A DNA stretch of 64,000 nt from an uncultured Opitutales bacterium (GTDB lineage Bacteria; Verrucomicrobiota; Verrucomicrobiia; Opitutales; UBA953), in assembly GCA_934675585.1 (NCBI GenBank), contig CAKUQY010000007.1, positions 1-64,000 of the forward strand, written 5' to 3'. The notes beneath the pieces are model-generated. The model worked only from the letters and a program-made list of their open reading frames with translations, was not told the DNA's origin and ran no database searches. Of the stretch, positions 18,173 through 26,670 are shown piece after piece (the stretch's first letter is position 1; each line of letters starts with the position of its first letter). The position numbers and the translations under genes were made by a program.

Positions 18173-19324
18173 ATGAACGAACCCGACAAAAAACTTTATT
18201 TAGCCATTGCCGTGCTTTTGGTTTGGGCAATTGCTGCGACTGTGGCGCTCGTCGTGCGCGAGCCAAAAATTGTAATCGTCGAAAATAACGTTCCCGCAGA
18301 AAGTGTAGAAGCAAGCGTTCCCGCCACCGCGAGCGTTCCCGCGACTTCTAAAAGTGCGAGGAAAACGCCCGTTGTCAAAAATGAAGAGCCCGAAATTGCG
18401 CAAGTTGTCGTTCTCGCGCCCGAGCCACAATTGGCAACGCGCCAAGCTAAAAAACCGCGCAAACCGCTTGCAAGTTTTCGCGATGTCGGCGAAATTTGTA
18501 TCGATGCACAAACAGGAAAATTTTTGACGGGAACGCGTCCTGATGCGCCGTGTCCGCCGGCATCTGTTACAAAAGTAATGACTTTTTATTTGGTTTTAGA
18601 CGCGATTGAAAAAGGTCAAATTAAATTAGATGATATTGTTACGACTTCGCGTCGCGCCGAAGAAATGGGCGGCACGCAACTTTATTTGTCGGCAGGCGAG
18701 CAAGCGAATGTTTCAGAAATGCTTTACGGCTTGATGTTGCAATCGGCGAACGATGGCGCGGTTGCTTTGGCAGAACACGTGAGCGGGAACGTTGAAAAAT
18801 TTGTCGAATTAATGAACGCAACGGCGCGAGAATTGGGCATGAATAATACGCGTTTTGCGACGCCGCATGGTTTGCCGCCTTCACGCAAATTAAAAAATGC
18901 GCCCAAAGATTTATCGACCGCGCGCGATTTGGCAATTTTGACTTACAATTTAATTAAACGTTTCCCGCAAGCGCTCGATTATACCGCAACAAAAACGCGC
19001 TATTTTCCTGCTAATGCCAAGCGCAAAGAGCCAATGCCGATGCTCAATCATAACAAATTGCTCACTTATTTTGAAGGTTGCGACGGTTTCAAAACTGGCT
19101 GGACAAACGACGGCGCGAGCATTGTTACAACCGCTTCGCGCGGGAACACTCGCGTAATTGCCGTTGTTTTGGGCGGGTTGGTAAAAAATCGCAAAGGTCA
19201 AATCGACGCCAAAACTTCACAAGTAGAGCGCAACCAACGCGCCGCAGAATTGATGTACACAGGTTTTCAAATGCTCGACGTTCTCAAATACGAGCCCACA
19301 CCTCACAAACCCCAACTAAATTAA
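18173..19324 (+). CDS. D-alanyl-D-alanine carboxypeptidase (peptidase S11)
   Basis: Penicillin-binding protein of 383 residues that trims the terminal D-Ala from peptidoglycan stem peptides. An N-terminal membrane segment (about residues 8-27) and a linker with repeated Val-Pro-Ala units (VPATASVPA) lead into the S11 domain: SVTK (Ser131, Lys134), SAND and KTGWT complete the three active-site motifs. A C-terminal PBP5-like domain is not obvious, so it may be anchored only at its N-terminus. The ATG at 18173 lies just after the murJ stop and starts directly before the membrane segment. The linker carries at least three copies of the dispersed word. Confidence 0.92.
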   Translation: MNEPDKKLYLAIAVLLVWAIAATVALVVREPKIVIVENNVPAESVEASVPATASVPATSKSARKTPVVKNEEPEIAQVVVLAPEPQLATRQAKKPRKPLASFRDVGEICIDAQTGKFLTGTRPDAPCPPASVTKVMTFYLVLDAIEKGQIKLDDIVTTSRRAEEMGGTQLYLSAGEQANVSEMLYGLMLQSANDGAVALAEHVSGNVEKFVELMNATARELGMNNTRFATPHGLPPSRKLKNAPKDLSTARDLAILTYNLIKRFPQALDYTATKTRYFPANAKRKEPMPMLNHNKLLTYFEGCDGFKTGWTNDGASIVTTASRGNTRVIAVVLGGLVKNRKGQIDAKTSQVERNQRAAELMYTGFQMLDVLKYEPTPHKPQLN

Positions 19325-19329
19325 AAAAA

Positions 19330-21459
19330 ATGAAAATATCTAAACTCGCAGTTTTACCCCTGATCGTTCCCGCGCTGGTAGCGTCCGCACCGCAATTGTC
19401 CGCTGAAAGTGCGGCGGGAACGCGTCCCAATATTTTATTTATCCTCGTCGATGACATGGGTTGGGGCGATTTGGAATGCAATTGGCAGATTGCCAAAAAA
19501 TATAAAAACGGCATGCGTAAAAACGCGTTCAAAACGCCCGCACTCAATCAAATGGCGAAAGACGGCGTTCTGTTGACGCGGCATTATTCGGCGTGCCCAG
19601 TTTCCGCTCCCGCGCGCGCGTCGCTCATTACGGGCGTTCATCAGGGACACGCGCGACAGGTGCGCGACAACACTTTCGATACGCCGATCGAAAATGCTCA
19701 CACGATCGGCTCCGTTTTAAAAAACGCCGGCTACGCAACCGCGGTTATCGGCAAATGGGGACTCGGCGGCACTGGCAACGGCTCCAACGCAGGAACGGCC
19801 TGGGCACGCCCGCGGGAGCGTGGATTTGATTATTTTTACGGACTTTTTGATCACTGTGCGGGACACTACCATTATCCTGCCAATACAGGACGTTTTGTTT
19901 GGGAAAATGAAACGGATGTGACTGCGAAATTGCGCGCCTCGGGAACGCCTTATTCGACCGATCTTTTTACGGCAAAAGCGAAAGATTGGATAAAAAAACA
20001 AACGAGCGCGAAAAAGCCGTTTTTCCTTTATTTGTCGTTCCCGGCGCCTCACGGATCCTTGCGCGTTCCCAACTGCGAATATCCTGCGGGTGGCGGTTTG
20101 CGTGGCGGTGTGCAATGGAAAAATGACAGCGTGAACACGGCAGCGCTTGGCAAAGCCGATTCTTACATCCATCCCGACAATGCTGATTTTGCTAACGATG
20201 CCGCGCGTCGCCACGCAACAATGATTCGCCGCGTCGATGACGCTGTTGCTGATTTGAGAACGTTGCTCAAAGATTTAAAAATTGCTGACAACACTTTGAT
20301 TGTTTTTACATCGGATAATGGTCCGCACAACGAACCTGGCAACGACAGCGGGAACGCGTTTTATGGCCATGGCTCGCCCGCGCAAAATCCCATGTTTTTC
20401 AAATCTTACGGTATGATGGACGGCATCAAGCGCGATTGTTGGGAAGGCGGTTTGCGTGAGCCCGCGATTGTCGTTTGGGATAAAGCGATAAAAAAGAAAT
20501 CTAAGCCGATTACCGAGCCCACGCAATTTCAAGATTGGATGGCGACATTTGCAGATGCCGCGGGCATAGATGTTCCCGCGCGTTGCGATGGCGTTTCGAT
20601 GTTGCCACTTTTTGCGGGAACACCGCGCGCGTTGCCTGGGCAAATTTATGTTGAATATTCGTTTAATGGCTCAACAGCAAATTATGCCGATTTTTCGCCA
20701 AAACACTTGAGCTCGCGCAAAAACCAAATTGTCGTTTGGACGCAAGATGACAAGGGAACTTGGTTTAAAGGCATTTCTCGTGGCGACGATTTGCAATTTG
20801 AAATTTATGACACGCTCAAAGATCCACAAGAATTAAATAATCTCGCGGGAACGCAAAAAAAGTTTGTCGCGATGCAAGCTGAATTGCGCGCAAAAACGCT
20901 GCGTTCCCGCCGTCCATTCGATGGCGATCGTCGCGAATTACATAAATTTGATTTTAGCGATAAAAAATTTCTGGCGAAAATGCCCGTTCCCGCGCTCGAA
21001 AAAGCTGGTGAAAACGCGGGCTTGAAAAAAACATTTTTTAGCAGCAAAAAAGCATTCGCTTACGTTCCCGATTTCCGCCAAACGCATTTGAAAGCGAGCG
21101 GCGTTCCCGCGAAATCGGGACGTGGCCACGGCGTGCACAGCGAAGGTTTTATTACCGTTCCCGCGACGGGCGAATATGTTTTTTCGCTTAAAACTAAGGG
21201 AAAAGCATTTGTACATTTGCACGACATGCAATTGATTGACGCAGACAAACTTTATATTCCTGGCACCGAAGCGACGTCGTTTATGAATGTTGGAACGCAG
21301 GCTGCGACGGGAACGCAAAAGGTGCATCTCGAAAAAGGCGCACACGCGATTCGCATCGATTGGATCGGCGAAAAAAGCGATTTGGATGATTTGCAACTTT
21401 TTTGGACTTTGCCCGACGGCAGAAAAGAAGCCATTCCCGCAAGCGCGTTTTCGCATTAG
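19330..21459 (+). CDS. Secreted sulfatase, S-type, with C-terminal PA14-like domain
   Basis: Exported arylsulfatase-family enzyme of 709 residues. A signal peptide (residues 1-30) precedes PNILFILVDDMGWGD with the metal aspartates. The formylglycine motif is SAPAR (Ser92-Arg96), so the residue to be oxidised is a serine, as in S-type sulfatases matured by an anaerobic radical-SAM enzyme; a cysteine lies three residues earlier (Cys89) but is out of register. The catalytic domain runs to about residue 520. The last 130 residues (GHGVHSEGFITVPATGEYVF onward) look like a PA14-type beta-sandwich that may bind sugar. Substrate unknown; host glycans such as sulfated mucin are plausible. The ATG at 19330 is 5 nt behind the carboxypeptidase stop. 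Confidence 0.9.
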   Translation: MKISKLAVLPLIVPALVASAPQLSAESAAGTRPNILFILVDDMGWGDLECNWQIAKKYKNGMRKNAFKTPALNQMAKDGVLLTRHYSACPVSAPARASLITGVHQGHARQVRDNTFDTPIENAHTIGSVLKNAGYATAVIGKWGLGGTGNGSNAGTAWARPRERGFDYFYGLFDHCAGHYHYPANTGRFVWENETDVTAKLRASGTPYSTDLFTAKAKDWIKKQTSAKKPFFLYLSFPAPHGSLRVPNCEYPAGGGLRGGVQWKNDSVNTAALGKADSYIHPDNADFANDAARRHATMIRRVDDAVADLRTLLKDLKIADNTLIVFTSDNGPHNEPGNDSGNAFYGHGSPAQNPMFFKSYGMMDGIKRDCWEGGLREPAIVVWDKAIKKKSKPITEPTQFQDWMATFADAAGIDVPARCDGVSMLPLFAGTPRALPGQIYVEYSFNGSTANYADFSPKHLSSRKNQIVVWTQDDKGTWFKGISRGDDLQFEIYDTLKDPQELNNLAGTQKKFVAMQAELRAKTLRSRRPFDGDRRELHKFDFSDKKFLAKMPVPALEKAGENAGLKKTFFSSKKAFAYVPDFRQTHLKASGVPAKSGRGHGVHSEGFITVPATGEYVFSLKTKGKAFVHLHDMQLIDADKLYIPGTEATSFMNVGTQAATGTQKVHLEKGAHAIRIDWIGEKSDLDDLQLFWTLPDGRKEAIPASAFSH

Positions 21460-21463
21460 TTTT

Positions 21464-22096
21464 ATGAAAGTTTTGATTACAGCAGGCGCGACGCGCGAAT
21501 TTTTCGATCCCGTGCGTTATATTTCAAATCCTTCGACAGGAAAAATGGGATTCGCGCTTGCACAAGCCGCGCTCGAATTTGGTTGCGAAGTTACAATTAT
21601 TGCCGCAAATGTTGCGTTGCCTGTTCCCGCGGGAGCGACGGTTGTTCCCGTGACGACTGGCGATGAAATGCTCGCGGCGGCGCAAAAAGCGTTCCCGCAA
21701 TGCGATGTGCTTTTTAAAACGGCGGCGGTTTGCGATTTTAAACCTGTGAATTATTTTGAGCACAAACTCAAAAAAAATGGTCAGGGAATGACGGTCGATT
21801 TTGTGCCGACGACGGACATTTTGAAGACGCTTTCGCGTTCCCGCCGCGATGATCAAATTTTGGTAGGTTTTGCCGCAGAAACGCGCGACATTGAAACTTA
21901 CGCCGCGAAAAAATTACTCGAAAAAAATCTTGATTACGTTTGCGCCAATCTCGTTGGGCGCGGGAACATTGGCGCGTTTGGCGCGGATGACAACACGATT
22001 GTTTTGTTGGGCAAAAATGGTTCCCGCGAGCAATTCGGTCCCGCGTCAAAACTCGCGGTTGCGCGCCAATTGGTCGCAAAAATATTACAGCGCTAA
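21464..22096 (+). CDS. coaB: Phosphopantothenate-cysteine ligase (CoaB, stand-alone)
   Basis: A 210-residue protein matching only the CoaB half of the bifunctional CoaBC: TAGATREFFDPVRYISNPSTGKMG at the nucleotide/dimer site and AAVCDFKP with the following Lys-rich HKLKK segment. It joins 4'-phosphopantothenate to cysteine in coenzyme A synthesis. The CoaC decarboxylase half is missing here and must be encoded elsewhere; separate CoaB and CoaC occur in several lineages. The start at 21464 is 5 nt after the sulfatase stop. Confidence 0.88.
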   Translation: MKVLITAGATREFFDPVRYISNPSTGKMGFALAQAALEFGCEVTIIAANVALPVPAGATVVPVTTGDEMLAAAQKAFPQCDVLFKTAAVCDFKPVNYFEHKLKKNGQGMTVDFVPTTDILKTLSRSRRDDQILVGFAAETRDIETYAAKKLLEKNLDYVCANLVGRGNIGAFGADDNTIVLLGKNGSREQFGPASKLAVARQLVAKILQR

Positions 22097-22104
22097 ATTG
22101 ATTT

Positions 22105-23766
22105 ATGAAACCATTCGCGAAAAAGTCGTTGTTTAATTTTGCGCGCGTGATAATTTATGGCGCGGTGGCGGGACTTTTGGCGGTGGCGTTTCGCTGGTTG
22201 TTGGTATTTTTTTATACAAATGGCATTGCGCGTTTTGCGACATTTTCGGTGAGCGAATTTTTGATTTATTCGTTGTTAAGCTTGGCGGGAACGGCTTTGT
22301 TGACGGGAACGATTGCGCGCTTTATTTGCAAAACGGCAGCTGGCAGTGGAAGTCCGCAATTAAAACTTGCATTTTGGAAAGATTTTGGCGCATCGACTTG
22401 GCGCGTAACAATTTCAAAATTTGTCGCCAGCGTCCTCGCTGTGGGCGGTGGCGCGTCGCTCGGCAATGAAGGACCGATGGTTTTGATTGGCGGGACGGCG
22501 GCTTCAAATGTTGCGGGTATTTTGGGCGTTCCCGCGCATTTGCGGCGCGAAGCGGCAGCGGCGGGTGCGGCAGCGGGCTTGGCGGCAATTTTTAACGCGC
22601 CGATGGCTGCCGTGGCATTTGTTTTGGAAGAAATTGTTGAAAATCTCAACAGCCGTTTGGTGGGAGCCGTTTTGTTGGCGGCTGTTGTAGGAACTTTGGT
22701 TTCGCAAGCGTTGTTGGGAAACGCGCCGATTTTTAGCGTTCCCGCGGGAACAGGCGCGGGCTGGTTGCTCTACATTTACGTTCCCGTCGTAGCGATTGCC
22801 GCGAGTTTGTGCGGTTTGGCTTTTCAATGGACCGCGCTAAAAATTCGCCGCGTCAACGCGTTGATTTCAAAAAAATATTTTTGGGCGTCAATTTTAGTGG
22901 GCGCGTTTTCGGTTTGGGCGTTGGGCTCGGCGGTGTTTTTAACGACGGGACATTTGGGTGTTTTTGGTTTGGGTTATGGCGATTTGACCGAAGCGCTCAA
23001 CGGGAACATTATTTGGTGGGTTGCGGGAACGCTTTTGCTTGCTAAAATTATTGCAACGGCGATTTGTTATGGCTCGGGCGCGTGTGGCGGCATTTTTGGT
23101 CCAGCGTTATTTTTTGGCGGCACTTGTGGCGCGGCGATTGCTGGAGCGCTGGCAATGATCGTTCCCGCGCTGAGTAACGACGCGTTGATTACTTTGGCGG
23201 TGGTTGGGATGTGTGCGGGTTTTGCGGCGGTGGTGCGCGCGCCGATTACAGCGGTTTTGTTGGTGTTTGAAATGACGCACGAATTTTCGATGGTTCCCGC
23301 GCTGATGTTGGGCGTTGGCATCGGTTGGGCGCTTGCAAAATGGTTGGCTCCGCGCGATTTTTACGATGTGATTTTAGATCAAAATGGCGAGTCGATTGAC
23401 AAAATTATTCCGCCGCGCGATTTGCAAGCTTGGCAACATTTGCCGATTGCACGCGTGATGCATACGCCCGTTTGTGTGCGCGCGGGAACGCAAAATGATG
23501 CAAGTTTTCAAGATTTGCTCGACGGGAACGCGTTTGCGTTTTTCCCTGTTGTCGATGAAAAAAATCGTCCGCAAGCAGTAATTTCGCGGGAACGCGTTTG
23601 TTTGCCCGTTTGCCCAATTTTTCAAAACGCGACGATTCGCGAAGCCGAGCAGGCGTTGTTAAAACAAGAACACGGCGTTGTGCTCGTGGTTGATGCTGCG
23701 GGAACGCTTGTTGGGCTGTTCACACTCCACGATATTTTGCGTCTTGAAACAAATTTTAATAGTTAA
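22105..23766 (+). CDS. CLC-family chloride channel/antiporter with CBS domains
   Basis: Membrane protein of 553 residues. The three CLC selectivity regions are present: GSGSP (residues 80-84), GNEGP (120-124, with Glu122 in the position of the gating glutamate of exchangers) and GGIFGPALF further on, with about ten or more membrane segments up to residue 420. The C-terminal 120 residues form a pair of CBS domains (ARVMHTPVCVR and LLKQEHGVVLVV) that may sense adenine nucleotides. The gating glutamate suggests proton-coupled exchange, but the transported anion cannot be told. The stop overlaps that of the convergent gene on the minus strand. Eleven exact cores of the dispersed word lie in this gene. 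Confidence 0.92.
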   Translation: MKPFAKKSLFNFARVIIYGAVAGLLAVAFRWLLVFFYTNGIARFATFSVSEFLIYSLLSLAGTALLTGTIARFICKTAAGSGSPQLKLAFWKDFGASTWRVTISKFVASVLAVGGGASLGNEGPMVLIGGTAASNVAGILGVPAHLRREAAAAGAAAGLAAIFNAPMAAVAFVLEEIVENLNSRLVGAVLLAAVVGTLVSQALLGNAPIFSVPAGTGAGWLLYIYVPVVAIAASLCGLAFQWTALKIRRVNALISKKYFWASILVGAFSVWALGSAVFLTTGHLGVFGLGYGDLTEALNGNIIWWVAGTLLLAKIIATAICYGSGACGGIFGPALFFGGTCGAAIAGALAMIVPALSNDALITLAVVGMCAGFAAVVRAPITAVLLVFEMTHEFSMVPALMLGVGIGWALAKWLAPRDFYDVILDQNGESIDKIIPPRDLQAWQHLPIARVMHTPVCVRAGTQNDASFQDLLDGNAFAFFPVVDEKNRPQAVISRERVCLPVCPIFQNATIREAEQALLKQEHGVVLVVDAAGTLVGLFTLHDILRLETNFNS

Positions 23767-24164
23767 TTATTGGCTTGAATAATTTCGATTAAAATGCCGT
23801 CGGGATCTTTGATGAAAAAATAATCGCGCCCCAAGCGTCCAGTTAAAATTTTAGGATTTTTGCAAATGCCTTTTGCGCTCAAATCTTTGGCGCTTTGTTG
23901 AATATTGTTTGTGCAAAGTGCGAAATGTTTTGTGCCGATTGTTTGCAAATCGTTGCTTAATTCTTGGCGATATTCGGGCAAGGCGTGCGCGTTTTTGTAG
24001 CAAAATAATTCTAAAATTGCGTTTTCGTTTTTCAAAAGCGCGATTGCGAGCGTGCCGTCGGGATTGTCCCAACGTTGCACGGGAACGAAGCCAAGTTGTT
24101 GGTAAAAAGCGATGCTGCTGGCGAGGCTTGAAACGCTTAATGCGATGTGGTCAAATTTTAACAT
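23763..24164 (-). CDS. VOC-superfamily (glyoxalase-like) protein
   Basis: A 133-residue protein of the vicinal oxygen chelate fold: DHIALSVSSLASSIAFYQQLGF opens the first beta-alpha-beta unit and DYFFIKDPDGILIEIIQ closes the second, with candidate metal ligands His and Glu in these two segments. Typical relatives include lactoylglutathione lyase and methylmalonyl-CoA epimerase, but the exact reaction cannot be assigned. It is transcribed against the CLC gene and the two stop codons overlap with no terminator between them. Confidence 0.8.
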   Translation of the reverse strand: MLKFDHIALSVSSLASSIAFYQQLGFVPVQRWDNPDGTLAIALLKNENAILELFCYKNAHALPEYRQELSNDLQTIGTKHFALCTNNIQQSAKDLSAKGICKNPKILTGRLGRDYFFIKDPDGILIEIIQANN

Positions 24165-24256
24165 AAGAAAATCCTGCCATTATTTTAGTCATATTTTGCG
24201 GGAACAATAAAGCATTTTTTTGTGGAAAAACACGTTCCCGCGGCATTGTAAAAAAA

Positions 24257-24285
24257 TTGCCTTTGCGGGAACGGCAAATTAAAAT
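24257..24285 (+). promoter_or_regulatory. Promoter of argJ
   Basis: TTGCCT (24257-24262), 17-nt spacer, TAAAAT (24280-24285). The spacer contains GCGGGAACGG, a copy of the dispersed word. The ATG at 24296 is 10 nt beyond the -10 box. A possible arginine operator was looked for and not seen. Confidence 0.6.
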
Positions 24286-24295
24286 AGTAGTTATT

Positions 24296-25573
24296 ATGAT
24301 CAACAACGAAATTGCTTCAAAAATTACTTTCATTGAAAACTCGAACGGTTTGGCAGAAGTGCCAGGTTTTAAAGTCGCGGGAACGCCTTGTGATATTCGC
24401 GGGAACGGCGATTTAAATCGTTTGGATTTGGCTTTGATTTTTTCAAAAACGCCGTGCACTGCGGCGGGAACGTTTACAACCAATGATGTCAAATCGGCGC
24501 CCGTTTTGCGTTGCATCAAACACCTTGCAAGCCACGCGGCGGGAAAGCATCCAATGTATGGCATTGTCGCAAATAGTGGTTGCGCGAACGCTTGCACGGG
24601 CGAAGAGGGCTGGCTCGACGCGGGCAGAATGTGCTGGTTTGGCGCTAATTTGTTGGGCGTAAATGAAGAAGAATTTTTTGTTTGTTCAACAGGGCGCATC
24701 GGCGTGAAAATGCCGATTGAAAAAGTGGAAACCGGTTTGCGCGAGTCGGTGAAACGTTTGTCTAACAGCGCCGAAGAAAGTTTGCGCGCGGCAGACGCAA
24801 TCATCACGACCGACACGCACCGTAAAACTTGCACCGCAAAATTTAATATTGGCGGGATTGCGGGTGTGGGCGGAACCACGGTTACGATTTCGGGAATGGC
24901 AAAAGGCGCGGGAATGATCGAGCCCAACATGGCGACAATGTTTGGTTTGATGACAACCGACGCAAAAATTTCACAAGCGTTGTTGCAAAAATGTCTTTGG
25001 CACGCGGTGGGGCAGTCGTTCAACTGCGTTTCCGTCGATGGCGATATGTCAACCAACGATACGGTGATTTGCCTCGCGAACGGCGAAAGCAACGCAGAAA
25101 TCACAGAAGACGTTCCCGAAACCGTTGCGCTTTTTAAAGCGGCGCTCGAAATGGTTTGTTTTTATCTCGCAAAACAAATTGTTAGCGACGGCGAAAAAAT
25201 TTCGCGCGTGATTACGCTTTATGTTAATGGCGCAAAAACGGATGCAGACGCGAACAAAATCGCACGCTCGATTGGCAATTCGATGCTCGTGAAATCTGCT
25301 TGGTGTGGCGGCGATCCAAATTGGGGACGCATTATTTGCGCGGCGGGCTATGCAAAATGCGGCATTGACCAAACAAAAGTTGATTTGTTTTACGACGACG
25401 TTCCCGTTTTTTTGAAAGGTGAATTACAAGCGCAAAACGAAGAAAAATGGCGCGAAGTTGTTCATAAAAAAGAATTTGATGTGAAACTTTTCTTGAATCA
25501 AGGCAATTCAAATTATCGTTTGATTTCGACCGATTTGACGGAAGGTTATGTCAAATTTAATATGGGCGAATAA
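24296..25573 (+). CDS. argJ: Glutamate N-acetyltransferase / amino-acid acetyltransferase
   Basis: ArgJ makes N-acetylglutamate and, by transferring the acetyl group from N-acetylornithine, recycles it in arginine synthesis. It is an N-terminal nucleophile enzyme that cuts itself between Ala and Thr in GMIEPNMATMFG; Thr214 becomes the nucleophile. The 425-residue length from the ATG at 24296 is normal. Whether it is monofunctional or bifunctional cannot be read from the sequence. A longer start at 24257 would overlap the -35 box and was rejected. argD is at 1.9 kb. Confidence 0.92.
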   Translation: MINNEIASKITFIENSNGLAEVPGFKVAGTPCDIRGNGDLNRLDLALIFSKTPCTAAGTFTTNDVKSAPVLRCIKHLASHAAGKHPMYGIVANSGCANACTGEEGWLDAGRMCWFGANLLGVNEEEFFVCSTGRIGVKMPIEKVETGLRESVKRLSNSAEESLRAADAIITTDTHRKTCTAKFNIGGIAGVGGTTVTISGMAKGAGMIEPNMATMFGLMTTDAKISQALLQKCLWHAVGQSFNCVSVDGDMSTNDTVICLANGESNAEITEDVPETVALFKAALEMVCFYLAKQIVSDGEKISRVITLYVNGAKTDADANKIARSIGNSMLVKSAWCGGDPNWGRIICAAGYAKCGIDQTKVDLFYDDVPVFLKGELQAQNEEKWREVVHKKEFDVKLFLNQGNSNYRLISTDLTEGYVKFNMGE

Positions 25574-25607
25574 TCGGCGGGAACGCAAAAAAATAATTAT
25601 AAAAACT

Positions 25608-26663
25608 ATGGAAATTCCAGCATTTTTAAAAGACCTTTGCGACGCAAAAGCGCCGACGGGACACGAATTTGAAGCGCAAGCTGTCGTTGATAAATATGTG
25701 AAAAAAATTGCTCACGAATATAAAAAAGATGTGCTCGGCAATCGCATCGCAACGCTCAACCCCAAAGCAAAAACTTCGGTGATGTACGCGGGCCACATCG
25801 ATGAATTGGGCTTGCAAATTTCATACATCGACGAGAAAGGATTTTTGTATTTTTATACGCTCGGCGGACACGATCTCGTGATTCCAAGCGGTCGCCGTGT
25901 TTTGATTTTGACAAAAAAAGGAATTGTGCGCGGCGTTACAGGCAAACGCGCGGTGCACCTGATGAGTGCCAAAGAGCTCGGGAACGCGCCTCAAGTACAC
26001 GAAATGTGGATTGATATTGGCGTGAGTTCCCGCAAAGAAGCAGAAGCGCTCGTCGAAATCGGCGATCCCGCGGTTTATGATGTTTCGATTGAGAACTTGA
26101 ACGGTTCGATTGCCGTGGCGCGCGCGTTTGATGATCGCGCAGGTTGCTACATTATTATGGAAGCATTGCGCCGTTTGGCAAAAGACAAATCGTTGAAAGT
26201 GCGTCTTGATTCGGTGGCGACGACGCAAGAAGAAATCGGCACGCGTGGCGCGCAAGTTGCGGCGCAGGGCTTGTTCCCGACGGTTGGAATCGCGGTTGAC
26301 GTCACGCACGCAACCGATCATCCTGATGCAGACAATCGCAAATTTGGTCGCATGACGCTTTCGGGCGGTCCCGCGATTTGTCGCGGACCAAACATTACGC
26401 CGGCGGTTTTTGATTTGTTGGTTAAAGCGGCAAAAAAAGCAGGCGTGCCTTATCAAATCGAAGCCGATCCGCGCCCTACGGGAACGGATGCGCGCGTAAT
26501 TCAAATGGCGAACGGCGGCGTGGCGACGGGCTTGATTTCCGTTCCCTTGCGCTACATGCACACACCGGGCGAAGTGGTCGATTTGGAAGTCGTTGAGCAA
26601 TGCGTAAAATTGCTTGTCGAATTTGCAAAACTCGTTAAACCTGGAACCGATTTTGCTTGGTAA
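25608..26663 (+). CDS. M42 family metallo-aminopeptidase
   Basis: Cytoplasmic two-metal aminopeptidase of 351 residues of the M42 family, which form large tetrahedral (TET) assemblies that trim short peptides. Metal ligands and catalytic residues are seen in MYAGHIDELGL (His), DDRAGCY (Asp), TTQEEIGTRGA (the general-base Glu pair) and VDVTHATDHP (Asp), with a final HTPGEVVDL histidine segment. Family members differ in specificity (glutamyl, lysyl or leucyl). The ATG at 25608 follows argJ by 34 nt and the ddl gene follows by 7 nt. Confidence 0.9.
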   Translation: MEIPAFLKDLCDAKAPTGHEFEAQAVVDKYVKKIAHEYKKDVLGNRIATLNPKAKTSVMYAGHIDELGLQISYIDEKGFLYFYTLGGHDLVIPSGRRVLILTKKGIVRGVTGKRAVHLMSAKELGNAPQVHEMWIDIGVSSRKEAEALVEIGDPAVYDVSIENLNGSIAVARAFDDRAGCYIIMEALRRLAKDKSLKVRLDSVATTQEEIGTRGAQVAAQGLFPTVGIAVDVTHATDHPDADNRKFGRMTLSGGPAICRGPNITPAVFDLLVKAAKKAGVPYQIEADPRPTGTDARVIQMANGGVATGLISVPLRYMHTPGEVVDLEVVEQCVKLLVEFAKLVKPGTDFAW

Positions 26664-26670
26664 TTTTGCC

